DNA of 47,780 bases from Bordetella parapertussis (GTDB lineage: Bacteria; Bacteroidota; Bacteroidia; Chitinophagales; Chitinophagaceae). Shown in pieces: positions 18,185 to 28,084 of this stretch. Under the pieces are notes generated by a model. It worked only from the letters and a program-made list of their open reading frames with translations. It was not told the origin of the DNA and ran no database searches. The position numbers and the translations under genes were made by a program. The stretch is taken from positions 1 through 47,780 of the forward strand of contig CALQJX020000027.1 of assembly GCA_943331005.2 (NCBI GenBank), in the 5' to 3' direction. Position 1 is the stretch's first letter. Every line of letters begins with the position of its first letter.

Positions 18185-21100
18185 ATGAAAAAAATCCTCT
18201 GCCTTCTTATTTCACTATGTCTTTTGAATGTTGCAGTATTTGCAACGAATTTTTATTCTCAGGGATCTTCTGATCCAAGCGTTGCTGCAAACTGGAACAC
18301 ACTGCCGGGTGGCGGAGGTTCCGCTGCGATAGCTACGGACTTTACAACGGCCGGTAACACATGGTATATCCAGTCTGCAATGACACTGGGAGCAAACTGG
18401 ACCCTGGCTAATAACAGCAACATTGAAATAACACCTGCCGGAAGTCTGGATGCCGGAACATTTACTATTTCGCTGGGTGGAAGCTGGACCAACAACGGTT
18501 TATTTGCCAGAGGTACAGGTACAGTAGTCTTTACATCCAGTGCAGCCCAAACGCTGAATGGCGATATGACCGGCAGCAATGCCTTTTATAACCTAACCTT
18601 CAACAATGCAGCAGGTTCGTGGAATTGTGGTGCTAATAATGTTGATGTAACGAATACGCTTACGCAAACAGCAGGAGCATTGACCGCACCATCTACTACC
18701 CTAAAGATAGGCTTGAACTATGTGCATACAGCAGGAGCCTTCACGCACAATAGTGGCACTGTGGAAATGAATGGCACAGTAGCTCAGGCATTATCGAACA
18801 CCAGTGCTACCACATTTAATAATCTTAACATAAGCAATACAGCAGCTGCGGTAAGTGCCGGAGCTGCAATAACTATAAATGGTACATTGACCATTGCAAG
18901 TGGCGCTATACTAAACATGACAAGCCGTCAATTGCTTGGTGCGTTTACTCCTGCAAACAGCGGAACGATACAAACGCAGTGTACGGTAAACCCTGCAATA
19001 CCAGCAAGTAAAACATGGGGTGGAGCAGTGACCTATAACGGAACTACTGTAGCCCAGTTAATACCAACCGGTACCTACAACGACCTCAATATAACAGGTA
19101 CTACAGGAACGAGAACAGTAACAGGTTCTATAAATGTGAATGGTAATTTCAGTGTTACCACAACAACCGGTGTAACTACTATGCAGGGGGCGCTTGATGT
19201 AAATGGTAACGTATCGTTGGCTGTTACAGCCGGTAATACTAGCAGTATTCTGAATCCCGGTAGCAACAATATAAATGTAGCGGGCAACTGGACCGTAAGT
19301 TCAGCAGGTACATCAACGGGTCTGTTGAATACATCTGCAGCATTTACTACAACCTTTGATGGTGCTGGTCCGCAGACAATATCAAAAACTTCGGGTTCTG
19401 CACTAAATGCCAATTTTTATCACTTCAGGAACAGTAATACAACAGGTAGTGTGACCGTTGTAACCTCGCCCAGTGTAACCAGCACTACTATGGCAGGAAA
19501 TGTTACTATTGATGCAGGTGCAACTATTGTTTGTGCAGGTGCCAATACTATAAACGTTGCCGGTAGCTGGTTTAACAATGGTACGTTTACAGCGGGTAAT
19601 GGAACCGTGAATTTTAATTCTGGTAGTGCACAAACACTAAACGGTACAATGACAGGAAGTAATAAGTTTTACAACCTGGTTTTTAACAGTGGAACAGGAT
19701 CGTGGGATCCCGGAGCAAATGATATAGAAGTAGCCAACAATCTGACCCTGACTGCAGGTGCATTCACAGCGCCATCTACAACACTGAAAATAGCAGGTAA
19801 CTATACGCATACAGCAGGAAGCTTCACTCATAATAGCGGTACTGTGGAAATGAACGGTACAGTAGCGCAGGCTTTATCTACTACAACTGCAACTACTTTC
19901 AATAATCTCAACATCAGCAATACTACTGCAACGGTAACGGCAGGTGCCGCAATTGCTGTAAACGGAACGCTGACAGTGCCATCGGGTGCAAATCTGAATA
20001 TGTCAACCTTCCAGCTGACTGGAGCAATGACGCCTGTAATAGGTGGTACCCTGCAAACGCAGAATGTAGCCAACCCACCTATACCCACGGGTATGACCTG
20101 GGGCGGTACTGTAATTTATAATGGTGCGGGTATGTTCGTGTCTAGTGGAACGTATAATACACTAAGTATTACCGGAACTACCGGCGCCAGGACCACAACA
20201 GGTACTGTAACTGTGAATGGTAATATGAGTGTGACCACTACCAGCGGAGCTACTACGCTTGGCGGAGATCTGGATGTGAATGGCAATCTTTCAATAACAG
20301 GAACTACTACCAATTCTATTTTCAAGCCCGGTACAAACACAGTATTTGTAAGCGGAGATTATACAGTAGCATCTACTACGGCCACAACGCTGCTGGATGC
20401 AAGTACAGTTTCTACTTTCATTTTTGATGGCACAGGTGCGCAGAACATATCCAGGTCTGCAGGTACTGCAGTGGCAAACTACTATCATCTTACGAATAAT
20501 AATACCAGTAACGTAGTAACTCTTGCTGTGAGTCCTTCTGTAACCACAACTACACTTTCAGGAGACTTTACCAATAATGCAGGAGCTACATTTACCTGTG
20601 CCGGAGCTAACCCTGTGAACGTAGCAGGCAGCTGGATAAATAATGGATCATTCAATGCAGGTAGCAGTACCGTAGCCATGAATGCTTCAGTTGGAACTGT
20701 AACACTTTCGGGTAACATGACTGGTGCCAATAAGTTCAACATACTTACATTTAGTGGTGCAGGCACAAAAGATTTTGGTGCCAATGCTGCTGATGTTACC
20801 GGTGCACTTACTATTTCTGCCGGCACGATATTAGCCCCATCTTCAACATTGAAAGTAGCAGGCAACTTTGTAAAGGCAGCAGGAGGTACATTTACCCATA
20901 ATAGTGGTACTGTGGAACTGAACGGTACTGCAGTGCAAACAGTACCAAGTACTGCTACTACTTTTAATAACCTGACAATATCTAATACAACTGCTAATGT
21001 AAATGCCAATGCTGTTACGACTATAAATGGCAATCTTACATCTGCTGCAGGCAGTAATCTGAATATGGTTTCCTTCCAGTTGTTGGGAACAATAAATGCA

Positions 21101-24100
21101 GCCGGGCATAGCGGTACTTTGCAAACACAATGCACTGTGAATCCACCAATACCTACAGGTACTACATGGGGTGGTACTGTAATGTATAATGGAGCAGCTA
21201 TGTTTGTCTCATCAGCTACATACAATGACCTGCTTATAACAGGTACTACCGGTGCCAGAACAGTAACAGGAACACTGGCTGTAAATGGTAATATGAGCGT
21301 GACATCAACAACGGGTGTTACTACACTTGGTGGCAACCTGACAGTGGCAGGCAACATAGTGTTGAGCAGTACTACAACAGCCAATATATTTGATGTCAGT
21401 ATCAATAACTATCAGATAGCATTAGGCGGTAACTGGAGCCAATCGAGCTCAGCAACCACCAATCCTTTCAATAAGAGGACTGGTCTGGTTGCAATCAATG
21501 GCACAGGCACACAATCATTCACCGTATCAGGTGGCACAAGTACGTTGGCTTTCCATCATTTCCAGAACAGTAATACAACAAATCCATTTACACTGGGAGC
21601 AGGTATTACTATGTCGGGTAATTTTACCAATGATCTGAATGCGACAACCAACTGCGGTGCAAACACAGTAACAATAACAGGTAATGTTGCTAACGCAGGA
21701 ACATTGACAACTGGCGCCAACACAATGAATATTGGAGGCAACTGGGCAAATACAGGTACGTTTACAAGTGGTACAGGTACAGTGAACATGAATGCAACAT
21801 CAGGTACCAAAACATTTACCGGCAACATGACCGCAGGTAATCAATTTAATAACCTGACCTTTAATGGAACGGCAGCATGGGATTTTGCATCTAATGCAGC
21901 AGATGTGGCTGGTAACTTTACAATTACAACCGGTACAGTAACTGCTACATCATCTACTATGAAAGTTGGTGGTAACTTTTCTCACGCAGGTGGTGTATTT
22001 ACACATAATGGTGGTACTGTAGAGATGAACGGAGCTGCTGCTCAGACATTGCCCGGCGCTACTGCAACAACATTCAATACACTTACTCTGAACAATCCTA
22101 CAGCAGCAGTATCTCTGAACGGAGCTACAACGGTTATTGCAGACTTTACGATTCCTGCTGCTAATACACTTAGTGCAGGCAGTTCGACACTTACTCTTGG
22201 TGGCGGGTATACCAACAATGGTGCTTTTACAGCAGGCTCAGGTAGTGTAACTTTTAATGGTGCAGGAGCATATACGCTGAATGGCAGCATGACAGGTAGT
22301 AATAAGTTCAATACACTAACCTTCAATAATGCGACAGGTACATGGGGTTTTGGTGCCAATGCAGCGGATGTTGGATCCAACTTTACAATAACTACAGGTG
22401 CTGTAACCGCACCCTCTACTACGCTGAAAGTTGCAGGCAACTTTGTGCACGCTGCAGGTACATTTAATGATAACAGCGGTACGGTGGAGCTGAATGGAAC
22501 TCTAGCTCAGGCATTCCCGAGTGCTGCTACCACATTCAATAATCTGAATGTGAGCAATACAACAACAACAGTATCTGCAAATGCTAATGTAACAGTAAAC
22601 GGAACACTAACAACGGCAGCAGCTGCCAACCTGAATATGGTAACCTTCCAGTTACTTGGAACAGTAACACCTGCACATAGCGGTACATTGCAAACTCAGA
22701 ATACAGCAAATCCTCCTATACCTACAGGTAAGACATGGGGTGGACTTGTGACCTATAATGCTGCCAATAATCAGACCATTGCTCAAGGTAACTATAACAA
22801 TCTTACTATAAGTGGTACTACTTTCAGCAGGACATTTACAGCAGGAACTACTGCAGTAGGCGGAGACTTTTCCTTAACTACTACTACGGGTGTAACAACG
22901 CTCGCAGGTGATCTGAATGTAGGGGGTAGTGTAGCTATTAATGGTAATGCAACTAATAGTATTTTAAATCCGAACAGTAATAATATTACAGTTGGTGGAA
23001 ACTGGAATGTGTTTACAAACAGCAATACGCCAACAGCCTTCCTGAATGTAACGCTTCCATCAACAGTAACATTCAACGGAACAGGTACACAAATAATATC
23101 TAAAAGCGGAACAGGTACAGCAATCAAGCCTAACTTCTATAATTTCCGTAACAGTAATTCGACTTTCCCTATAACACTGAACTATGATCTGACCTTTACC
23201 GGAGATGTGTTGAACGATGCGGGCGCAACACTCGATGCGGGATCAAGTATTACCAGTATAGCAGGAAACTGGACCAATAATGGTACCTACACTTCAGGTA
23301 CAGGTACAGTATTGTTTAATTCGGGAGCGACAGGTAAAACAATTTCCGGAAACCTAACAGGTACAAACAAATTCAATAATGTCACTTTTAACAATGCTGC
23401 AGGTACCTGGTCTTTCAGTAACGCTGCAGATATCGGAGGTAACTTCACTATTACCACATCCGGTGCCGGTGGTGTAACTGCGCCGGCAAGCACTATGAAG
23501 GTGGCTGGTAATTTTGTACATACAGCTGGTGTTTTTGTGCCCAATGGTGGTACTGTAGAAATGAACGGAGCTGCTGCTCAGACATTGCCTGGCGCTACTG
23601 CAACAACATTCAGTACTTTGACACTCAATAATACCAGTGGAAATGATGTGACCCTTAATGGTGCAACTACTATTTCTAATCCATTTACTATTCCTGTAAA
23701 TAACAGGCTAAATGGTGGAACCGGCATTACTCTTACACTCAATTCAGACTATACTAATAACGGTACATTCACTGCTAATACAGGTACCATGCTGTTTGTA
23801 GCTACAACAGCCGGTCGCACAATAAACGGTGATATGACCGGTACTAATAAATTCAATAACCTTACTTTTAATGGCGTTTCGGGAGCATGGACATTTGGTG
23901 CTAATGCAGCAGATGTCGGTGGAGTTTTAACTCTTACAAATGGTGCGGTTACGGCTCCTTCAACAACTTTGAAGGTAGCAGGTAATTTTGCCAAAGCGGC
24001 AGCGGCTACATTTATACACAACAGTGGTATAGTAGAAATGAATGGCGCTGCAGCTCAGACAATTCCGGGAGCTGCTACTACATTCAATACACTTGCGCTC

Positions 24101-27100
24101 AACAACACTGCAAACACGATCACACTTAATGCAGCAACAACAGTACTTCAGAATTTTTCAATTCCTGTAAGTAATACATTGGCTTGCGGTGCTCAGACAT
24201 TAACTCTGGGTGCAGGATATTCCAATAACGGTACATTCACTGCAGGTGCAGGTACGGTACTGTTCAACTCATCTGCTGCAGGCAATACGCTTTCCGGCAC
24301 TATGACGAGTAGCAGCAAGTTTAATAATCTTACATTCAACAATGCTTCGGGTGCCTGGACATTCGATGCAGCTCCTGCAGATGTAGGAACAGCCTTCACT
24401 ATCACGGCAGGAGCGGTAACAGCTCCTTCCACTACCCTGAAGGTGGCAGGTAACTTTGTGCACACGGCCGGCACCTTTAATGACAATGGCGGAACTGTGG
24501 AACTGAACGGTGCAGCTGCTCAGGCTTTCCCAACCACGGCTACAACGTTCAATCATCTTACTGTAAGTAATACAGCTGCGGCGGTAACAGCCAATGCTGC
24601 TGTGACAATAAATGGTAACCTCACAACCGCAGCTGCAAGTAACCTTAATATGGTTACTTTCCAAATGCTGGGTACAGTGAACGGATCTGCTAATGCAGGT
24701 ATCTTACAAACACAGTGTGCTGTTAACCCACCTATACCGCTGGCAGGTACCTGGGGAGGTGAAGTGCGCTACAACAGTACAACTACAAGTCTTACAGTAT
24801 CTCAGGGTACTTACAATAACCTGACCATTACAGGCACCAGCGGTCTCAGAACGTTTACATCAGGTACAACAACTGTAAATGGCAATTGTAGTATCGGTTC
24901 GGCAACCACAACTACCGGTGTTACATCGCTTGGAGGCTCACTGGTTGTGGGTGGCAACCTGACAATTGGAAGCACCACTACTGCAGGTATATTTAATGTT
25001 ACAGCCAGCAACTACCAGGTAAGTGTAGGTGGTAACTGGACACAGTTCAGCTCTGCGGCAACCAATCCTTTCAATAAACAGACAGGAACAGTAGTGTTCA
25101 ATGGTACTGGTGCACAGACTGTTTCTACATCAGCTGGGACAAGCAGGCCCTCATTCAATAATCTCACAGTGAGCAATACTATGGCTCCGGTAGCTTTCAG
25201 TACCAATACAGATGTTGCCGCAACGCTGAGTGTTGCTGCAAGTGCAACTGTTTCTCCTACTACTGAAGGTATTCAGTTCAACACAGGAGCTGCTGCAGGT
25301 ACCATTACGGGTAGTGGTACTATTCTTGTGAACAGAATAAGTGCAACAGCTGATTATTCCAATCAGTATAAATTCACTACTAACACGCTAGGCAGCCTAA
25401 CTGTAAATTATACAGGTGCAGGTGCCCAGAATGTAAATGCATTTACATACGGTACGCTTATAGCAAGTAATTCAGGTGCCAAAACTGCGCAGGGTAATAT
25501 AACTGTGAACAATGCTCTAGATGTGAATTCGGGTATAACACTGGATATGGGTGCAGCTAACAGACTTATTGCAGGTACTGCACCTACATACACGGTATCT
25601 GGTACGTTGAAGACATCTGTACCTACCGCAACAAGTGCTGCTCCTCTGCCTTCCGGTGCAATATGGAATGGTACCGGTACAATAGAATATGCTGTGCTTT
25701 CGGGAGCACAAACAATAGTAGGAGGTACCTACAATAATCTTTTGCTGGACAATACTTCCGGCACAAACAATGCATCTGGTGATATTACAATTGGTGGTAC
25801 CCTTACGCTGGGTAAAATGGCACTTGCCGCAAACAATCTTATACTTGGAAATGCTGCAGCAATATCAGGGGCTTCTTCATCGAACTATATTGTAGCTACA
25901 GGTGCAGGTGTGGTAAGAAAAGGGCTTTCTTCAAATGGCACCTTTAATTATCCGGTTGGGGATGCAACTAACTATACTCCATTAAGTCTCAATGTAACTG
26001 GTGTTGGATACAGCAGTGCATATGCTCAGGTAAATGTTACTGCATCCAAACATCCTTCAAATGTAAACTCAACTAATTATCTCAACCGCTACTGGACTGT
26101 AGGTACGTCTGGTATCTCTGCACAATCATATACAGCTACTGCTACGTATGTACCTGCAGATATATCAGGTACTGAAAGTTCTGTATCAGGTGCAAGCTAT
26201 TCGGGTACATTGCCATGGGTACTCTATAGTGCTGCCGGGTCTAATACGCTTGCTGCCAATTCCATATCTACAGCTAATACTGCCATAAGTGGTCTTTCTA
26301 ATCTTCCGGGAACTGTAAGTGTATCTCCAGGCAGCTCAACGATCTGTAATGGTGGTACACAGGCACTTACTGCTACACCAACAGGTGATGCGCCATTTAC
26401 TTATACATGGTCGCCATCTACTGGATTATCTGCAACTACAGGAGTTTCTGTAAATGCAACGCTTGTAAACACAACCACAACTGTAGCTACTACCATCTAT
26501 ACAATAACTATGACAGATGGTAACGGCCTTATAGCTACATCTACTGCTACTGTGAATGTAGATCCACAGGAGCCTGTGAGCGGTACACTTTCTGTTTGCG
26601 AAGGGTTCAATACAACGCTAACACCTGCAACAGCAGGTGGTGTATGGAGCTCTGCAACTCCGGCAATTGGTACAATAGATGCATCTACAGGAATTTTTAA
26701 TGGTATAGATCAAGGTACTGCAGCAGTAACTTATACATTGCCCGGTGGTTGCTTCTCTGCAGTAACTGTAACAGTAAACAACCAGCCGGCAGCAATTACA
26801 GGTACTGCAGTAGTATGTAAAAATGCTACTACTACACTTGCCAATGCAGAGGGAGGTGGTAGCTGGACATCATCTACCCCGGCTGTAGCAACAGTTGGTG
26901 CAGCATCAGGAATTGTAAGCGGTGTAGAAGCAGGTACTGCAACAATAACCTACACACTTGCAGGAGGTTGTTATATAACTAAAGAAGTTACCATAAACGC
27001 TTTGCCTGTGATTTCCGGTATAGCTACAATATGTACTTCAACGAGCAGTACGCTTTCGGCTACTCCAATAGGAGGTGTATGGAGCAGCAGTAATGCTACA

Positions 27101-28084
27101 ATAGCAAGCGTAGGCACAGCAAGTGGTATTGTAAGCGGTATTGCTGCGGGAAATGCTAACATTTCTTATACAGATCTTAATACCTGTACAAATTTTGTTC
27201 AGGTTACAGTAAGTGCCGCATTGGTAAACATAACCGGTGTAACCGGGATCTGCGAGGGACTTACTACAACTATGTCGCATGTAGTGGCAGGTGGTACATG
27301 GGTCAGCAGCAATACTTCAAGGGCAACAATAGATCTGAATACTGGTTTGCTTACAGCAATTTCTGCAGGACCTGTTGTTATCACTTATTCTGTTGGTACA
27401 GGCTGTACCAAGACCAAGAATGTAGATATTCAATTACAGCCAGTACCAATTACAGGAACGATGAATATGTGTGAGGGGTCTTACACAGTACTGTATAGCA
27501 CGATAGGTGGAAGCGGTACATGGAGCAGCAGTAATACCGGTGTGGCAACTGCTGATCTTAACTCCGGTTATATAAACAGTGTAAGTCAGGGAACAGCAAC
27601 TATTACTTATAAGATACCCACATCAGGTTGTCAGGTAGTTGCTGAGGTAACAGTGAACCCGGTACCCAGTGCAATAACAGGCAGCAGCACAATTTGTCAG
27701 GGTGTGACTGAGGCATATAGCAGTAGTCCCGCCGGTGGAACATGGGTGAGCAGCAATACTTCAGCAGCTACTATCAATTCAACTACGGGTAATGCAACAG
27801 GTATTTCTGCCGGTGTGTCTCTTATCAGTTATACAATCAGTACCGGATGTCGTACTGTCAAAAGTGTAACTGTAAATAATCTGGCAGCTGCAATTACAGG
27901 TAATCTGCTTCTTTGCCCTGCAGGTACTTCTACACTTAGTTCTGCTTCAGCAGGAGGTGTATGGACTAGTTCGACACCTGGTGTTGCTACTGTTTCTTCG
28001 GGCGGTATTGTTACTCCGACTGGTATTGGAAATTCTACTATCTCTTACACGCTACCAACAGGTTGTATTCCTAGGCAGTTGTAA
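18185..28084 (+). CDS. Giant secreted adhesin-like protein, N-terminal part (frameshifted)
   Basis: 3299 residues before a premature stop. A signal peptide (MKKILCLLISLCLLNVAVFA) is followed by about 2400 residues of Thr/Asn/Ala/Gly-rich repeats that look like a beta-solenoid. Motifs such as NxFNNLTFNNAxGxW, APSTTLKVAGNF and HNSGTVEMNG recur. About 2550-2700 has the YPVGDATNYTPL-type domain seen in Bacteroidota surface proteins. A PKD/Ig-like domain follows, then seven Cys-containing Ig-like modules. The frame ends in GCIPRQL at a TAA inside what should be a module end. The next module continues uninterrupted in another frame, so this is the 5' part of a single gene (18185-31449, about 4421 residues if repaired). 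Its likely role is adhesion or gliding on surfaces. Alone, this product would lack the T9SS sorting domain and so should not be exported. Confidence 0.85.
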   Translation: MKKILCLLISLCLLNVAVFATNFYSQGSSDPSVAANWNTLPGGGGSAAIATDFTTAGNTWYIQSAMTLGANWTLANNSNIEITPAGSLDAGTFTISLGGSWTNNGLFARGTGTVVFTSSAAQTLNGDMTGSNAFYNLTFNNAAGSWNCGANNVDVTNTLTQTAGALTAPSTTLKIGLNYVHTAGAFTHNSGTVEMNGTVAQALSNTSATTFNNLNISNTAAAVSAGAAITINGTLTIASGAILNMTSRQLLGAFTPANSGTIQTQCTVNPAIPASKTWGGAVTYNGTTVAQLIPTGTYNDLNITGTTGTRTVTGSINVNGNFSVTTTTGVTTMQGALDVNGNVSLAVTAGNTSSILNPGSNNINVAGNWTVSSAGTSTGLLNTSAAFTTTFDGAGPQTISKTSGSALNANFYHFRNSNTTGSVTVVTSPSVTSTTMAGNVTIDAGATIVCAGANTINVAGSWFNNGTFTAGNGTVNFNSGSAQTLNGTMTGSNKFYNLVFNSGTGSWDPGANDIEVANNLTLTAGAFTAPSTTLKIAGNYTHTAGSFTHNSGTVEMNGTVAQALSTTTATTFNNLNISNTTATVTAGAAIAVNGTLTVPSGANLNMSTFQLTGAMTPVIGGTLQTQNVANPPIPTGMTWGGTVIYNGAGMFVSSGTYNTLSITGTTGARTTTGTVTVNGNMSVTTTSGATTLGGDLDVNGNLSITGTTTNSIFKPGTNTVFVSGDYTVASTTATTLLDASTVSTFIFDGTGAQNISRSAGTAVANYYHLTNNNTSNVVTLAVSPSVTTTTLSGDFTNNAGATFTCAGANPVNVAGSWINNGSFNAGSSTVAMNASVGTVTLSGNMTGANKFNILTFSGAGTKDFGANAADVTGALTISAGTILAPSSTLKVAGNFVKAAGGTFTHNSGTVELNGTAVQTVPSTATTFNNLTISNTTANVNANAVTTINGNLTSAAGSNLNMVSFQLLGTINAAGHSGTLQTQCTVNPPIPTGTTWGGTVMYNGAAMFVSSATYNDLLITGTTGARTVTGTLAVNGNMSVTSTTGVTTLGGNLTVAGNIVLSSTTTANIFDVSINNYQIALGGNWSQSSSATTNPFNKRTGLVAINGTGTQSFTVSGGTSTLAFHHFQNSNTTNPFTLGAGITMSGNFTNDLNATTNCGANTVTITGNVANAGTLTTGANTMNIGGNWANTGTFTSGTGTVNMNATSGTKTFTGNMTAGNQFNNLTFNGTAAWDFASNAADVAGNFTITTGTVTATSSTMKVGGNFSHAGGVFTHNGGTVEMNGAAAQTLPGATATTFNTLTLNNPTAAVSLNGATTVIADFTIPAANTLSAGSSTLTLGGGYTNNGAFTAGSGSVTFNGAGAYTLNGSMTGSNKFNTLTFNNATGTWGFGANAADVGSNFTITTGAVTAPSTTLKVAGNFVHAAGTFNDNSGTVELNGTLAQAFPSAATTFNNLNVSNTTTTVSANANVTVNGTLTTAAAANLNMVTFQLLGTVTPAHSGTLQTQNTANPPIPTGKTWGGLVTYNAANNQTIAQGNYNNLTISGTTFSRTFTAGTTAVGGDFSLTTTTGVTTLAGDLNVGGSVAINGNATNSILNPNSNNITVGGNWNVFTNSNTPTAFLNVTLPSTVTFNGTGTQIISKSGTGTAIKPNFYNFRNSNSTFPITLNYDLTFTGDVLNDAGATLDAGSSITSIAGNWTNNGTYTSGTGTVLFNSGATGKTISGNLTGTNKFNNVTFNNAAGTWSFSNAADIGGNFTITTSGAGGVTAPASTMKVAGNFVHTAGVFVPNGGTVEMNGAAAQTLPGATATTFSTLTLNNTSGNDVTLNGATTISNPFTIPVNNRLNGGTGITLTLNSDYTNNGTFTANTGTMLFVATTAGRTINGDMTGTNKFNNLTFNGVSGAWTFGANAADVGGVLTLTNGAVTAPSTTLKVAGNFAKAAAATFIHNSGIVEMNGAAAQTIPGAATTFNTLALNNTANTITLNAATTVLQNFSIPVSNTLACGAQTLTLGAGYSNNGTFTAGAGTVLFNSSAAGNTLSGTMTSSSKFNNLTFNNASGAWTFDAAPADVGTAFTITAGAVTAPSTTLKVAGNFVHTAGTFNDNGGTVELNGAAAQAFPTTATTFNHLTVSNTAAAVTANAAVTINGNLTTAAASNLNMVTFQMLGTVNGSANAGILQTQCAVNPPIPLAGTWGGEVRYNSTTTSLTVSQGTYNNLTITGTSGLRTFTSGTTTVNGNCSIGSATTTTGVTSLGGSLVVGGNLTIGSTTTAGIFNVTASNYQVSVGGNWTQFSSAATNPFNKQTGTVVFNGTGAQTVSTSAGTSRPSFNNLTVSNTMAPVAFSTNTDVAATLSVAASATVSPTTEGIQFNTGAAAGTITGSGTILVNRISATADYSNQYKFTTNTLGSLTVNYTGAGAQNVNAFTYGTLIASNSGAKTAQGNITVNNALDVNSGITLDMGAANRLIAGTAPTYTVSGTLKTSVPTATSAAPLPSGAIWNGTGTIEYAVLSGAQTIVGGTYNNLLLDNTSGTNNASGDITIGGTLTLGKMALAANNLILGNAAAISGASSSNYIVATGAGVVRKGLSSNGTFNYPVGDATNYTPLSLNVTGVGYSSAYAQVNVTASKHPSNVNSTNYLNRYWTVGTSGISAQSYTATATYVPADISGTESSVSGASYSGTLPWVLYSAAGSNTLAANSISTANTAISGLSNLPGTVSVSPGSSTICNGGTQALTATPTGDAPFTYTWSPSTGLSATTGVSVNATLVNTTTTVATTIYTITMTDGNGLIATSTATVNVDPQEPVSGTLSVCEGFNTTLTPATAGGVWSSATPAIGTIDASTGIFNGIDQGTAAVTYTLPGGCFSAVTVTVNNQPAAITGTAVVCKNATTTLANAEGGGSWTSSTPAVATVGAASGIVSGVEAGTATITYTLAGGCYITKEVTINALPVISGIATICTSTSSTLSATPIGGVWSSSNATIASVGTASGIVSGIAAGNANISYTDLNTCTNFVQVTVSAALVNITGVTGICEGLTTTMSHVVAGGTWVSSNTSRATIDLNTGLLTAISAGPVVITYSVGTGCTKTKNVDIQLQPVPITGTMNMCEGSYTVLYSTIGGSGTWSSSNTGVATADLNSGYINSVSQGTATITYKIPTSGCQVVAEVTVNPVPSAITGSSTICQGVTEAYSSSPAGGTWVSSNTSAATINSTTGNATGISAGVSLISYTISTGCRTVKSVTVNNLAAAITGNLLLCPAGTSTLSSASAGGVWTSSTPGVATVSSGGIVTPTGIGNSTISYTLPTGCIPRQL
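18541..25170 (+). repeat. Coding tandem repeats of the beta-solenoid region
   Basis: Two interleaved repeat types. A unit containing MTGxNKFNNLTFNN starts near 18567, 19649, 20717, 21826, 22288, 23353, 23834 and 24300 (eight copies). A longer unit ending LQTQxxxNPPIPxxxTWGG occurs near 18962, 20048, 21117, 22684 and 24700 (five copies). The first three long units are spaced by about 1070 nt and later ones are lengthened by extra short units. Some stretches are nearly identical in DNA: 22025-22076 and 23561-23612 differ at 1 of 52 bases. This points to recent duplication or gene conversion within the gene. Confidence 0.8.

Noticed and set aside
20485..21405. Several long minus-strand frames within the giant adhesin gene (up to 306 residues)
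   Set aside because: They arise because Thr/Asn/Ala-rich repeat codons read as Val/Pro/Leu without stops on the other strand; they repeat with the repeat units and have no start signals.
28061..28084. Programmed -1 frameshifting as an explanation for the split adhesin
   Set aside because: There is no X-XXY-YYZ slippery heptamer and no obvious downstream pseudoknot. A simple 1-nt deletion restores the module consensus exactly.
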